From: Gracilimonas sp040904925
GTDB lineage: Bacteria; Bacteroidota; Rhodothermia; Balneolales; Balneolaceae
Assembly (NCBI GenBank): GCA_040904925.1
Contig: JBBDSP010000025.1
Location: 180,285-244,284, forward strand
Direction of reading: 5' to 3'
Length of the DNA stretch: 64,000 nucleotides
Notes under the pieces: model-generated
What the model saw: only the letters and a program-made list of their open reading frames with translations
Told to the model about the DNA's origin: nothing
The model's database searches: none
Position numbers and translations under genes: made by a program
Shown: piece after piece, positions 17,607 to 26,099 of the stretch
Layout of the letters: the number at the start of each line of letters is the position of its first letter
Numbering within the stretch: position 1 is the stretch's first letter

Positions 17607-18896
17607 TTATTGGGATGAAATTTTGTCAAATATTTGAGCAAGATCTCTAGTGATACTTCTTCTATTAAATTGCTCGATAAATTCTTGATCAGCTTGAGGT
17701 AAACTTCCTGATTTCCATTTTTTATAAATGCTTTCCAATTGCTGAATAATAACCTCTTCTGAAGTAAGGTCTCCAAAAAAACCTGCTCCGTATTCATTTA
17801 TCAGCCTAGATGAGGCACCCTCATGAACAAGTCCTAAAATTGGCTTTCCGGTTCCAAAATATTCAAATAGCTTTCCACTTTTAATCTGTTTGTGAGATGC
17901 CTTGAAATTCGAGACCATCCATAATACATCGGCCTTTATTAAATTAGCAACTGCTACATCATGAGTAACATAACCATAGTCCGTTACATTTTCTTTTAAT
18001 CCAAGTTCCACCAAAAATTTCCTTATTCGCTCGTCAAGTCCCCCCTGAAAATGTAAATGGACATCCCGCATATTAATTGCTCCTCTGGAGCCTGCCTTTT
18101 TTAAAGCACTTAAAAATTTATCCGGCTGATTCTGCTCATAAAATATTCCACTATAAAGAAAATTCAGCTTTCCTTTTTTATAGTCCAGGGTTTCCTTGTT
18201 ATCTAGATTACTAAAATCTTCAGGATCATACCCATGTGGTACTTCATAATTTGTGACATTGATTTCCGGATAATTAGACTGAATATCATGAAGCATAAAC
18301 GAATCTAACCCAGTTATAGCTTGAGCAATTTCTAAGCTGAATTTTTCCATTCTCTTCATAATCCCTTTCTGCCACCCAAACATATCATCCATAAAATGAT
18401 TATTAAGCCACAGATCTCGATAATCAAGTACCAATGGGATTTCGCTTTTCTGGCTTAGCTGTGCCGCAGCCATATGATTACTAAAGGGCGGTGCCGTACT
18501 GAATATAAGATCGATCTTCCTTCCCTGAATGACCTCCAAACCTTTTTCTACAGCGGGTTTTATCCATCCCTTTTTATTATCAGGATACATAAAAAGACGC
18601 AAGAATCTACGAGCTGTTTTCGAAAGAATATTCGGGATTTGTGTTTTCTTAGCTGAAACTGACCAAGTTCCTAAATGAAAAAGTGTTTTGGGACGTATCC
18701 GAATAATTTCAGGAGAGATCTTTTTTAACTCGGCTTCTAAACTTTCATCAAAATAAGGGTACATACCCGGCTCGGGACAAAGAACGATCGGATTCCATCC
18801 AAATTCCCGCAAATACTTTACAAATTTAAGCGGACGCTGCACCCCACTCCCTCCCATAGGCGGAAAGTAATAAACAATGAAAAGTACGTTTTTCAT
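17607..18896 (-). CDS. Glycosyltransferase (GT-B, family 4-like)
   Basis: The ATG at 18894-18896 gives MKNVLFIVYYFPPMGGSGVQR, a typical GT4 opening; a TTG 9 nt upstream would add three residues. The N-terminal domain has DLIFSTAPPFSNHMAAAQLS and LDYRDLW. The C-terminal domain has KLNFLYSGIF, VDVLWMVSNF-like text and GKLFEYFGTGKPILGLVHEG. It most likely adds a sugar to an envelope glycan. It lies between guaB and the M23 gene; operon co-transcription is suggested by gaps of 15 and 29 nt. Confidence 0.8.
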   Translation of the reverse strand: MKNVLFIVYYFPPMGGSGVQRPLKFVKYLREFGWNPIVLCPEPGMYPYFDESLEAELKKISPEIIRIRPKTLFHLGTWSVSAKKTQIPNILSKTARRFLRLFMYPDNKKGWIKPAVEKGLEVIQGRKIDLIFSTAPPFSNHMAAAQLSQKSEIPLVLDYRDLWLNNHFMDDMFGWQKGIMKRMEKFSLEIAQAITGLDSFMLHDIQSNYPEINVTNYEVPHGYDPEDFSNLDNKETLDYKKGKLNFLYSGIFYEQNQPDKFLSALKKAGSRGAINMRDVHLHFQGGLDERIRKFLVELGLKENVTDYGYVTHDVAVANLIKADVLWMVSNFKASHKQIKSGKLFEYFGTGKPILGLVHEGASSRLINEYGAGFFGDLTSEEVIIQQLESIYKKWKSGSLPQADQEFIEQFNRRSITRDLAQIFDKISSQ

Positions 18897-18911
18897 GCCG
18901 GACAAAGCCGA

Positions 18912-20399
18912 TCAGGAAACCGAATAGTTGGGCGCTTCCTTTGTAATCTGCACGGAATGTGGGTGACTCTCTCGGTAAGCTGCGGCAGAGATCTGGACAA
19001 ATTCTGCATTCTTCATTTCTTCAATTGTAGATGCACCCGCGTAACCCATAGCGGCGCGAAGTCCTCCGGTCATTTGATGAACCACTTCTCCCAAATAACC
19101 TTTAAATGGAACACGACCTTCAATGCCTTCCGGTACCAGCTTACTGATATCATCTTCCACATCCTGAAAGTAACGGTCTTTCGAGCCTTTATTCATTGCA
19201 CTTATACTTCCCATTCCGCGATATGATTTGTACTTACGGGATTCATAAATGATGGTCTCTCCCGGACTTTCATCCACACCGGCAAACATCGAACCCATCA
19301 TAACTGCATCAGCGCCACCCGCAATGGCTTTGGGAATATCTCCGGTTTGTTTGATACCACCATCAGCGATCAATCCAATTCCTTTCTTGCGGGTAAACTC
19401 TGCTACTTCCATCACTGCACTCAGCTGAGGAACACCAACACCTGTTACCACCCGTGTGGTACAGATTGAACCGGGGCCAACCCCAACTTTCACTACATCA
19501 GCACCGGCTTCAGCCAATGCCTCTGCTGCTGCTCTGGTTGCAATGTTTCCACCGATCACATTCAGGTCCGGATAAGCCTTTTTGATCTTCTTGATCGTGT
19601 CTAAAACTCCCTGTGAATGACCGTGAGCTGTATCTACCGTGATAGCATCAACACTTGCAGCAACTAAGGCATCCACTCTATCCATGGTATCAGGAGTAAC
19701 TCCCACAGCTGCACCAACTCTCAGTCTCCCCATTTCATCTTTACAGGCATTAGGAAAATTCTTCTTCTTCTCAATGTCTTTGAAAGTGATCAAACCCACA
19801 AGCTTGTTATTCGAATCTACAATAGGAAGTTTCTCAACTTTGTAGTGCTGAAGGATCTGTTCGGCTTGTTTCAGATTTGTTCCTTCTTTGGCTGTATACA
19901 ATTTCTCGTGCGTCATGATGTCGCCAAGTTTCTTGCCCAATTCAGACTCAAAACGTAGATCACGATTGGTTACAATACCGACTAAGATTCCGCCATCATC
20001 TACGATCGGGATCCCTCCAATTTTCTGCTTTTTCATAAGGGCCCGTGCTTCACGAACAGTTGCTCCTTCCTTTAGCGTCACAGGATCAACGATCATTCCA
20101 CTTTCACTTCGCTTTACCAGACGAACATGCTCGGCCTGATCTTCGATACTCATATTTTTATGAAGCATCGCGATCCCACCTTCACGGGCAAGTGCAATAG
20201 CCAGTCGGTATTCCGAAACTGTATCCATGGCCGCACTTATAATGGGAACGTTAAGCTTGAGCGTGGGTGTGAGTTGAACCGTAGTGTCTACTTCGCGAGG
20301 GAGAACTTGAGAGTAATTTGGCACAAGGAGTACATCATCATAGGTAAGTCCCTGGCGCGTAATCTGTTTGAAGGGAGAAGAGTTGTTCATTTTTTGCAT
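18912..20399 (-). CDS. guaB: Inosine-5'-monophosphate dehydrogenase
   Basis: IMPDH converts IMP to XMP with NAD, the committing step of GMP synthesis. The protein of about 495 residues has the split TIM barrel (LTYDDVLLVPNYSQVLP at the N-terminus) with two CBS domains inserted at about residues 95-215. It carries the catalytic loop GVGPGSICTTRVVTGVGVPQ with the active-site Cys, and the flap KGSKDRYFQ. Starts at ATG 20399 or 20390 are both possible; a TTG at 20402 is less likely. A TAnnTTTG-type box lies just upstream. Confidence 0.97.
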   Translation of the reverse strand: MQKMNNSSPFKQITRQGLTYDDVLLVPNYSQVLPREVDTTVQLTPTLKLNVPIISAAMDTVSEYRLAIALAREGGIAMLHKNMSIEDQAEHVRLVKRSESGMIVDPVTLKEGATVREARALMKKQKIGGIPIVDDGGILVGIVTNRDLRFESELGKKLGDIMTHEKLYTAKEGTNLKQAEQILQHYKVEKLPIVDSNNKLVGLITFKDIEKKKNFPNACKDEMGRLRVGAAVGVTPDTMDRVDALVAASVDAITVDTAHGHSQGVLDTIKKIKKAYPDLNVIGGNIATRAAAEALAEAGADVVKVGVGPGSICTTRVVTGVGVPQLSAVMEVAEFTRKKGIGLIADGGIKQTGDIPKAIAGGADAVMMGSMFAGVDESPGETIIYESRKYKSYRGMGSISAMNKGSKDRYFQDVEDDISKLVPEGIEGRVPFKGYLGEVVHQMTGGLRAAMGYAGASTIEEMKNAEFVQISAAAYRESHPHSVQITKEAPNYSVS

Positions 20400-20427
20400 C
20401 AATGAAAAAGTTTGGCTTGCAGTTTTT

Positions 20428-20435
20428 CAAAGATA
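20428..20435 (-). promoter_or_regulatory. Candidate -7 box of guaB
   Basis: On the minus strand the sequence TATCTTTG matches TAnnTTTG and ends 28 nt before the ATG of guaB. It may drive the whole guaB-GT-M23-bactofilin-atp run, since no intergenic gap longer than 40 nt follows until the tRNA. Confidence 0.5.
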
Positions 20436-20525
20436 CAAACTTTCCCTTGGAACTACTTAATGAGTTTTCTCAATTGTAGCCATTCACAAAAAGAATAGAA
20501 TAGCTCTTCAACTTCAAATTAATTC

Positions 20526-20867
20526 TTATAGCGCCTTCACTTTTAAAGCCTTAATTGCAGCTTCCAGCGAACAGATTCCATCCTGAAAGCAGCTTACCCA
20601 ATAGTGAATGGACTCTCTTCTGCGTTTCACAAAAGGGTCACATGATGAAAAACGGCCTTTGAGCTCATCTACCATAAACTTGACATCGTTATGGATCTCG
20701 ATCTTCAATTCGTCAGGAAGTGCTCCCCAGCCCATTAAATTGAAAGCCTGCTGCATCTCATTGTATTCTTCGATGCTTTCCTGCTGAATTCGATTTAGTA
20801 CCGGAACGGCAAAAAGTGCTTGAGCTTTATTTTTTTGCGGGGTAACTGAAAGTGCGTTGCTTGTCAT
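20526..20867 (-). CDS. Hypothetical protein, 113 aa
   Basis: I do not recognise this family. The product is soluble, mostly helical and charged, with no signal peptide, no membrane segment and two cysteines (SSCDPF and SCFQDGICSLEAA). It stands alone: 123 nt separate it from guaB and over 200 nt from the toxin-antitoxin pair. The coding pattern is convincing (no competing long frame) but the function is unknown. Confidence 0.55.
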   Translation of the reverse strand: MTSNALSVTPQKNKAQALFAVPVLNRIQQESIEEYNEMQQAFNLMGWGALPDELKIEIHNDVKFMVDELKGRFSSCDPFVKRRRESIHYWVSCFQDGICSLEAAIKALKVKAL

Positions 20868-20915
20868 GATCTTTGGGTTTTGTTTTATGATTTACCCAAT
20901 GATAATGACAGTGAG

Positions 20916-20931
20916 TGACAGCATAGTGTCA
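20916..20931. promoter_or_regulatory. Inverted repeat TGACA-N6-TGTCA
   Basis: A 5-bp-arm dyad (TGACA gcatag TGTCA), with a further TGACA 5 nt upstream of it, about 50 nt before the start codon of the 113-aa gene. It could be an operator for that gene. The arms are short, so chance is possible. Confidence 0.25.
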
Positions 20932-21059
20932 TCCCTAATAAATTATTTTTTATTAAAAAGTTGATAAGTTGATCTGCCTGATTTGAACAGTAAAATTTAA
21001 GGAGTCATAAGCCTATCCGTGTTACATTTAGATTAGATATGAGCATATGAGAAAAACAT

Positions 21060-21083
21060 TATGTACATTTAATTATGTACATA
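21060..21083. promoter_or_regulatory. Tandem TATGTACATA operator of the toxin-antitoxin operon
   Basis: Two copies of the palindrome TATGTACAT(A/T) at 21060-21068 and 21074-21083, centred 14 nt apart, sit directly upstream of the antitoxin gene. Phd-type antitoxins bind short palindromes in their own promoter, so this is the expected autoregulatory operator. It also argues for the downstream ATG at 21100 as the real start. Confidence 0.65.
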
Positions 21084-21099
21084 AATGAAATTTAAGATC

Positions 21100-21348
21100 A
21101 TGAAAAAAGTACCTGTAAATAAAGTCAGAGATCAGTTAGCCAAATATCTAACCGAGGCAGAGCGTGGTGAGGAAGTGGTTATCACCAAGCATAATAAGCC
21201 TGTAGCCAAGCTAGTAAGTTATGATGAGCCGATAAAAGAGAAGAAATTCCCTGATATGGAAGAGTTTCGAAACAATCTCAAAGTAAAGGGCTCTGTTCTG
21301 GATGCTTTAATTGAAACCAGAAATGAAGAGAGATTTGGCCCGGAATAA
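21100..21348 (+). CDS. Phd/YefM-family antitoxin
   Basis: The protein of 82 residues (from ATG 21100) has the Phd N-terminal DNA-binding fold: VPVNKVRDQLAKYLTEAERG, EEVVITKHNKPVAKLVSY, then a flexible C-terminal tail that would wrap the toxin. An in-frame ATG at 21085 abuts the palindromic operator and is less likely. The end overlaps the toxin start by 26 nt, the usual coupling in type II systems. It neutralises the toxin and represses the operon. Confidence 0.85.
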   Translation: MKKVPVNKVRDQLAKYLTEAERGEEVVITKHNKPVAKLVSYDEPIKEKKFPDMEEFRNNLKVKGSVLDALIETRNEERFGPE

Positions 21349-21766
21349 AGTATATATAGATACCAGTGCACTGATTCCCTTCTATTTTAAGGAAAAATTT
21401 AGCCCGGTTGTGCAACAACTGTTTGAGTCAGATTATTTCTTTTGTTTAAGCGATCTTTCCAAAATTGAATTTTATTCCTCTGCTCGCAAAAAAGTTAGAA
21501 TGGGAGATACTACCGAAGCCGAGATAAAGAAGGTATTCCGTTTATTCGATTCACATATTGACCAACAAATATTTTCCATTATTGATTTGAATACTAATCA
21601 TTTCAGTTCAGCTTCAGAAATCATCAGATCCACATCAAAACCATTGCGCAGCCTTGATGCTATTCACTTGGGAATCGCGTACTCAGAAAATTTATTGGTT
21701 ATTAGCTATGACAATATATTTTCAGAAACTGCTACTGAATTTGGGATCGAAGTAATAACTAAATAA
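21323..21766 (+). CDS. PIN-domain toxin (VapC-type ribonuclease)
   Basis: A 147-residue PIN protein (from ATG 21323; an earlier in-frame ATG at 21311 is possible). The acidic active-site residues are visible: Asp13 in YIDTSALIPF, Glu49 in SKIEFYSSA, Asp112 in RSLDAIHLG and Asp130 in VISYDNIF, so the enzyme looks intact. PIN toxins cut tRNA or rRNA when the antitoxin is lost. The gene ends 3 nt before the convergent folD gene. Confidence 0.85.
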   Translation: MKRDLARNKVYIDTSALIPFYFKEKFSPVVQQLFESDYFFCLSDLSKIEFYSSARKKVRMGDTTEAEIKKVFRLFDSHIDQQIFSIIDLNTNHFSSASEIIRSTSKPLRSLDAIHLGIAYSENLLVISYDNIFSETATEFGIEVITK

Positions 21767-21769
21767 AAA

Positions 21770-22660
21770 TTACTCCGGATAAATGCTCTTCTTGGCCGCC
21801 AGCAAGGTATTCTTCATCAGCATCGCCACCGTCATGGGGCCAACGCCTCCCGGAACAGGAGTTATCCAGCTTGCTTTCTTTCTCACGGATTCAAAATCTA
21901 CATCGCCTACAAGTTTGTAGCCTTTCTCAGAGTTTTCATCGGCTATCCGGTTTATTCCAACGTCAATAATAACCGCTCCTTCTTTGATCATTTCAGCTTT
22001 GATGAGGTGAGGCTGTCCGGCCGCAGCAATTATTATATCCGCAGAAATAGTATGCTGTGTCAGGTCTTTGGTGTATTTATGGCAAATGGTAGTCGTTGCC
22101 TTACCGGATGCATTTTCCCGCGAAAGCATGATCGCCATTGGGGAACCAACAATATTACTGGCTCCTACCACTACGGCATGTTTTGCTTTTACCGGAATAC
22201 TGTAATGTTTAAAGAGCTCCATAATTCCGGCCGGTGTGCAGCTTCTGAAACAAGGCTGATCTACGGTCAATCTTCCAACATTCATGGGGTGAAATCCGTC
22301 TACATCTTTGCGATGATCGATGCTTTCAATTACATCATGGGAAGAAAGGTGATTTGGAAGCGGCAGCTGAACTAAAATTCCATCCACGGAATCATCCTGA
22401 TTGTATTTTCTGATAATGGATTTAAGCTCTTTGGCAGAAATAGTGTCCTGCAAGATCTCGGTGTGGGTTTCAATTCCTACGTCTTCACAAGCCCGGGTTT
22501 TAGCGCCGGTATATACTTTTGAGGCAGGATCATCCCCAACTAAAATTACCTGCAAAAAAGGAGCTCGATTTCCCTTCGCTTTCCAGTCTGTTACGTCTTC
22601 ACGAACACGATCTCTTACTAATCCTGCTACCTTTTTCCCATCAATTAATTCTGCACTCAT
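21770..22660 (-). CDS. folD: Bifunctional methylenetetrahydrofolate dehydrogenase/cyclohydrolase
   Basis: FolD interconverts 5,10-methylene-, methenyl- and 10-formyl-tetrahydrofolate in the cytoplasm. The 296-residue length is normal. Diagnostic motifs are YTGAKTRAC with catalytic Tyr50 and Lys54, DGILVQLPLP, and the C-terminal ITPVPGGVGPMTVAMLM. It starts 1 nt after the stop of the sigma-54 activator gene, making it the last gene of that operon. Confidence 0.97.
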   Translation of the reverse strand: MSAELIDGKKVAGLVRDRVREDVTDWKAKGNRAPFLQVILVGDDPASKVYTGAKTRACEDVGIETHTEILQDTISAKELKSIIRKYNQDDSVDGILVQLPLPNHLSSHDVIESIDHRKDVDGFHPMNVGRLTVDQPCFRSCTPAGIMELFKHYSIPVKAKHAVVVGASNIVGSPMAIMLSRENASGKATTTICHKYTKDLTQHTISADIIIAAAGQPHLIKAEMIKEGAVIIDVGINRIADENSEKGYKLVGDVDFESVRKKASWITPVPGGVGPMTVAMLMKNTLLAAKKSIYPE

Positions 22661-22661
22661 G

Positions 22662-24035
22662 TTATCGCTCTATATTATATTTTTTCATTTTATTGTAAAT
22701 ATGGCTTCGTTGAATGCCAATGGCTTCTGCGGTTTGAGAGATATTCCAGTCATTTTTTTCAAGCTGTTTTACCAAAAACAGGCGTTCTGCTGTTTCTTTA
22801 AAATCCTGAAAGTCATTGGTTTCATCCGCAAGGTTCCCCAGATCATTTGCCCTCAGGTTTCTGGGTTTCAATACTTCTTCGACCGTTTTTTTATCGATCA
22901 GATCATCTCCTGCTAAAATACCCAATCGCTCTACCGCATTTTGTAGTTCACGTACGTTTCCGGTCCATTCTTTTTGTTGAAGGGCTTTTAAACCATCTTC
23001 CGAAAATGAAACCGAGGAAAAGCTGATGTCGCGTTCCTGAAGGTTTCTCAAACAGGCTGTTGCAATTTCAGGGATATCCTCCTTACGATCCCGAAGTGGG
23101 GGCACTTTTATAGGTATCACACTGATTCGATGAAACAGATCTTCCCTGAAATTTCCTTCTTTGATCTCTTTTTCCAGGTCTTTATTAGTTGCTGACAAAA
23201 TGCGGACATCCACAGAGATAGATTCATTTCCGCCTACGCGAGTGATCTTACTTTCCTGCAATGCGCGTAATACCTTGGCTTGTGCATCTAGGCTCATATC
23301 ACCGATCTCATCCAGAAATAAAGTACCTCCATCCGCTTGTTCAAACTTTCCCATTCGTTGATCAGAAGCTCCCGTAAAGGCACCTTTCTCATGGCCAAAA
23401 AGCTCGCTTTCAAATAGCTCGGCTGGAATGGCAGCACAATTGACTTCAACAAACGGCCCTGCACTTCTCGGGCTTTTCTCGTGGATCCATTTTGCCACCA
23501 GCTCTTTCCCCGTTCCATTTTCTCCGGTTATAAGTACCCTTGATTGTGTGGGCGCTACTTTTTCTATCAGGGATTTAATCTTACCTATTGCCTTACTTTC
23601 CCCAATGATCTCCTGAATCTTGGGAAGCTTCTTTTTGATCTGCTTGTATTCCTTTTCGAGATTTTGTTGCGATAAAGCATTGCGGACGGCAACTAGTAAT
23701 CTATTCAGATCCGGGGGTTTTTCAAGAAAATCATATGCCCCCATCTTAGTTGCTTCTACTGCAATTTCAATGGTTCCATGGCCTGAGATCATGATCACCG
23801 GAAATTCATGGCCTGCTTCACGAAGATTTTTCAGCGTTTCTATGCCATCCATTCCCTGCATTTTAATATCAAGGAACATCAGATCGACCTTATTCTCATC
23901 CAAAAAATCCAGTGCCGCTTGTCCGCTTTCTACGGTAGAGACTTCATAATTCTCGAACTGAAGAATTTCCTCTAATGTATTCCGAATGGCTTTTTCGTCA
24001 TCCGTTACCAATATGTGGGCTTTTTTGTCGGGCAT
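22662..24035 (-). CDS. NtrC-family sigma-54 activator response regulator
   Basis: The ATG at 24033-24035 yields a 457-residue protein (a TTG two codons earlier is possible). An N-terminal receiver domain has the acidic pair in LVTDDEK and phospho-acceptor Asp56 (LMFLDIKMQG). The AAA+ domain has Walker A GENGTGKE and the sigma-54-contacting GAFTGA loop. A Fis-type helix-turn-helix closes the protein (NISQTAEAIGIQRSHIYNKM). It activates sigma-54 promoters on phosphorylation. No histidine kinase is adjacent, so the partner is unknown. Confidence 0.93.
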   Translation of the reverse strand: MPDKKAHILVTDDEKAIRNTLEEILQFENYEVSTVESGQAALDFLDENKVDLMFLDIKMQGMDGIETLKNLREAGHEFPVIMISGHGTIEIAVEATKMGAYDFLEKPPDLNRLLVAVRNALSQQNLEKEYKQIKKKLPKIQEIIGESKAIGKIKSLIEKVAPTQSRVLITGENGTGKELVAKWIHEKSPRSAGPFVEVNCAAIPAELFESELFGHEKGAFTGASDQRMGKFEQADGGTLFLDEIGDMSLDAQAKVLRALQESKITRVGGNESISVDVRILSATNKDLEKEIKEGNFREDLFHRISVIPIKVPPLRDRKEDIPEIATACLRNLQERDISFSSVSFSEDGLKALQQKEWTGNVRELQNAVERLGILAGDDLIDKKTVEEVLKPRNLRANDLGNLADETNDFQDFKETAERLFLVKQLEKNDWNISQTAEAIGIQRSHIYNKMKKYNIER

Positions 24036-24047
24036 GGACAAAGCTAA

Positions 24048-25484
24048 TCAATATTTATTATACAGATGCATCAAAATCTGCTCGTGGACAGCATCTATCG
24101 GGCGTACTTTTTCTGAGATATAATTATTGGTCGCTATACTCACAATAAGCTGCTTACCGGACACAGTTTCCAGGTAACCACTGAGTGTACGCACCCCTGT
24201 TACAAAACCGGATTTGCCTTTGAAATTGTTATAAAGTGGAGTACCCTTCATTCGGTGCTGTAATGTTCCGTCTATCCCGGCTACCGACATACTGCTAAAA
24301 TACGCATCAAAATCCGGATGGTCTTTCATTTTAACCAACACATCCGATATATAACTTGTCTTGTTGAAATTGCCGCCGGCCATTCCGGAACCGTCATTCA
24401 TCTGAACATAGGTAGTATCAATACCCATACCATAGAGAAAACCTCGAACCTGTTTTATCCCATGTTCGAACGATCCGGGCTGCTCTCCTAAATCAGCTGA
24501 GAGCTTTTTGGTCATCATTTCAGTGTAAAAATTATCACTTTCTTTGTTAGCCCATTTGATGAGTTCAGACATTGGTTTGGAACTATGCGTTGCCAAAACC
24601 TGCATAGATTCCGTTTGCTGATTTTCGCTGGAAACCACTAAAAATCCATCCACCTCAATTCCATTTTTGATCAGGAATTTTTTAAATGAATCCAGAAAGA
24701 ACATGGGAGGATCGTTTATAGAAAGTGACTCATCTTCGTAATAGGCCTGGGGTAAGGTGCTTCCCAAAACAATTCGGTTCTCCCCGAAATCCCGCCGATA
24801 ATACTCATCATAATCGATATTTGGATTGGTGATCACCTGCTCGTTTATGAACTCAACATAGTCGGTACTGTCCGGGAACCAGGTGATGCGCGGAATATCT
24901 CCAATCTCACCATCTGCAATCACTTCCAGATCAACGGCATTGTTGTTGAAGGAAAGCGGACTGATCTGAACACCATAGTAAAAAGACATATCGTACCAGT
25001 CCCACCCTTTCGGATAGATCTGTTCATCAAACAGAGATACATCTGCGATCAAATTACCATCAACTCTGTTAATACCCCGGTCCTGAAGCTGCTCCAAAAA
25101 TACATTAAAGACATGATACCGATCGTCATCATACAGATCTCCGCTGATGGATGGGTCACCACTTCCTTTAATGATCAGGTTTCCATTCCACTCATCTCCT
25201 GATAAAGCACCTTCACCGTAAATATTAGTCTCATAGCGAAATTCTGCTCCAAAGTGATCCAGTATCGCTGCAGTGGTGATCAGTTTTTGGTTGGATGCAG
25301 GGATTATGACTTTATCAGAATTCAGGCTTTCAAGGATATTCCCTTCATCGTCTCTTACTGTGACTGACCAAAATGCCTCTTGGTTAGGCGCATTATTTAT
25401 GGTAGTCGGAATTGTTTGCGCATAGATGGGTTCCGCCAAAACTGCGAGAAGTAACACATAGATAAAGCGGAAAATGAGCTTCAT
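24048..25484 (-). CDS. dacB: D-alanyl-D-alanine carboxypeptidase/endopeptidase (PBP4, peptidase S13)
   Basis: A 478-residue periplasmic enzyme with a signal peptide (IYVLLLAVLAEPIYAQ). The serine-acylase motifs are Ser64-x-x-Lys67 (ASNQK), SDN in KESDNFYTEMM and KSG in KGKSGFVTG. It trims or opens peptidoglycan peptide cross-links. The start codon directly follows the ptsN stop codon. Placement with ptsN and a sigma-54 activator links it to envelope or nitrogen/carbon signalling, by inference. Confidence 0.93.
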   Translation of the reverse strand: MKLIFRFIYVLLLAVLAEPIYAQTIPTTINNAPNQEAFWSVTVRDDEGNILESLNSDKVIIPASNQKLITTAAILDHFGAEFRYETNIYGEGALSGDEWNGNLIIKGSGDPSISGDLYDDDRYHVFNVFLEQLQDRGINRVDGNLIADVSLFDEQIYPKGWDWYDMSFYYGVQISPLSFNNNAVDLEVIADGEIGDIPRITWFPDSTDYVEFINEQVITNPNIDYDEYYRRDFGENRIVLGSTLPQAYYEDESLSINDPPMFFLDSFKKFLIKNGIEVDGFLVVSSENQQTESMQVLATHSSKPMSELIKWANKESDNFYTEMMTKKLSADLGEQPGSFEHGIKQVRGFLYGMGIDTTYVQMNDGSGMAGGNFNKTSYISDVLVKMKDHPDFDAYFSSMSVAGIDGTLQHRMKGTPLYNNFKGKSGFVTGVRTLSGYLETVSGKQLIVSIATNNYISEKVRPIDAVHEQILMHLYNKY

Positions 25485-25958
25485 TTAACTGACAAAATAT
25501 TTTTCTTCTTCTTCCTTAAAAGCATCCAATATGTTTTCCGTTGAAGAGCAGTTAAGGATTTTTTCTCTGAACGATCCGCTGTTCATAAGTCGCGAAATAC
25601 GACTTAAGAGCTTTATATGCTGACTATTGTTCGATTCCGGTCCTACCAATAAAAAGACCAGCCGTACCGGCTCATCATCAATGGAATCAAAATTCAGTGG
25701 TTCCTTAAGGAGGGCAAATGCGGCATGATTTTCGGTCACAGCTTTGGTTTTTGCGTGCGGAATGGCGAGTCCTTTCCCTACCCCTGTTGACATGATCTCC
25801 TCACGTTCAAATACGGCTTTTCTTACCTCTTCAAGTTGTTCCTTAGACTCAAGTTTCTCCTCCAGGGCATCAACAAGGGCATTAATGAGCTCCTTTTTTG
25901 ATCCAACTACAAAGTTTGGAAGTACAGTAACCTGATCTAACAACGAAAATAAATTCAT
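25485..25958 (-). CDS. ptsN: PTS IIA-Ntr-like regulatory protein
   Basis: The start is best placed at ATG 25956-25958, which is preceded by an AAGGA Shine-Dalgarno sequence; a longer frame reaches 26030 but adds 24 residues outside the family. The 157-residue product has the EIIA fold with phospho-accepting His68 in GLAIPHAKT. IIA-Ntr receives phosphate from EI-Ntr/NPr and regulates by protein contacts rather than sugar uptake. No NPr or EI gene is seen here. Confidence 0.88.
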   Translation of the reverse strand: MNLFSLLDQVTVLPNFVVGSKKELINALVDALEEKLESKEQLEEVRKAVFEREEIMSTGVGKGLAIPHAKTKAVTENHAAFALLKEPLNFDSIDDEPVRLVFLLVGPESNNSQHIKLLSRISRLMNSGSFREKILNCSSTENILDAFKEEEEKYFVS

Positions 25959-26099
25959 GCAATAATCCTTAGCAATAAATGATAGAGTTGACAGCTCTCG
26001 AATATAGGCACCGAACAGACAATCAATCAAAGATTAATTCGATTGATTTTAGAATGAAGTTATGCCGGATTTATTTTTTAATCATTAAAATAAAATCAT

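Noticed and set aside
25959..26030. Longer ptsN start
   Set aside because: The extra residues are outside the family and the internal ATG has an AAGGA site.
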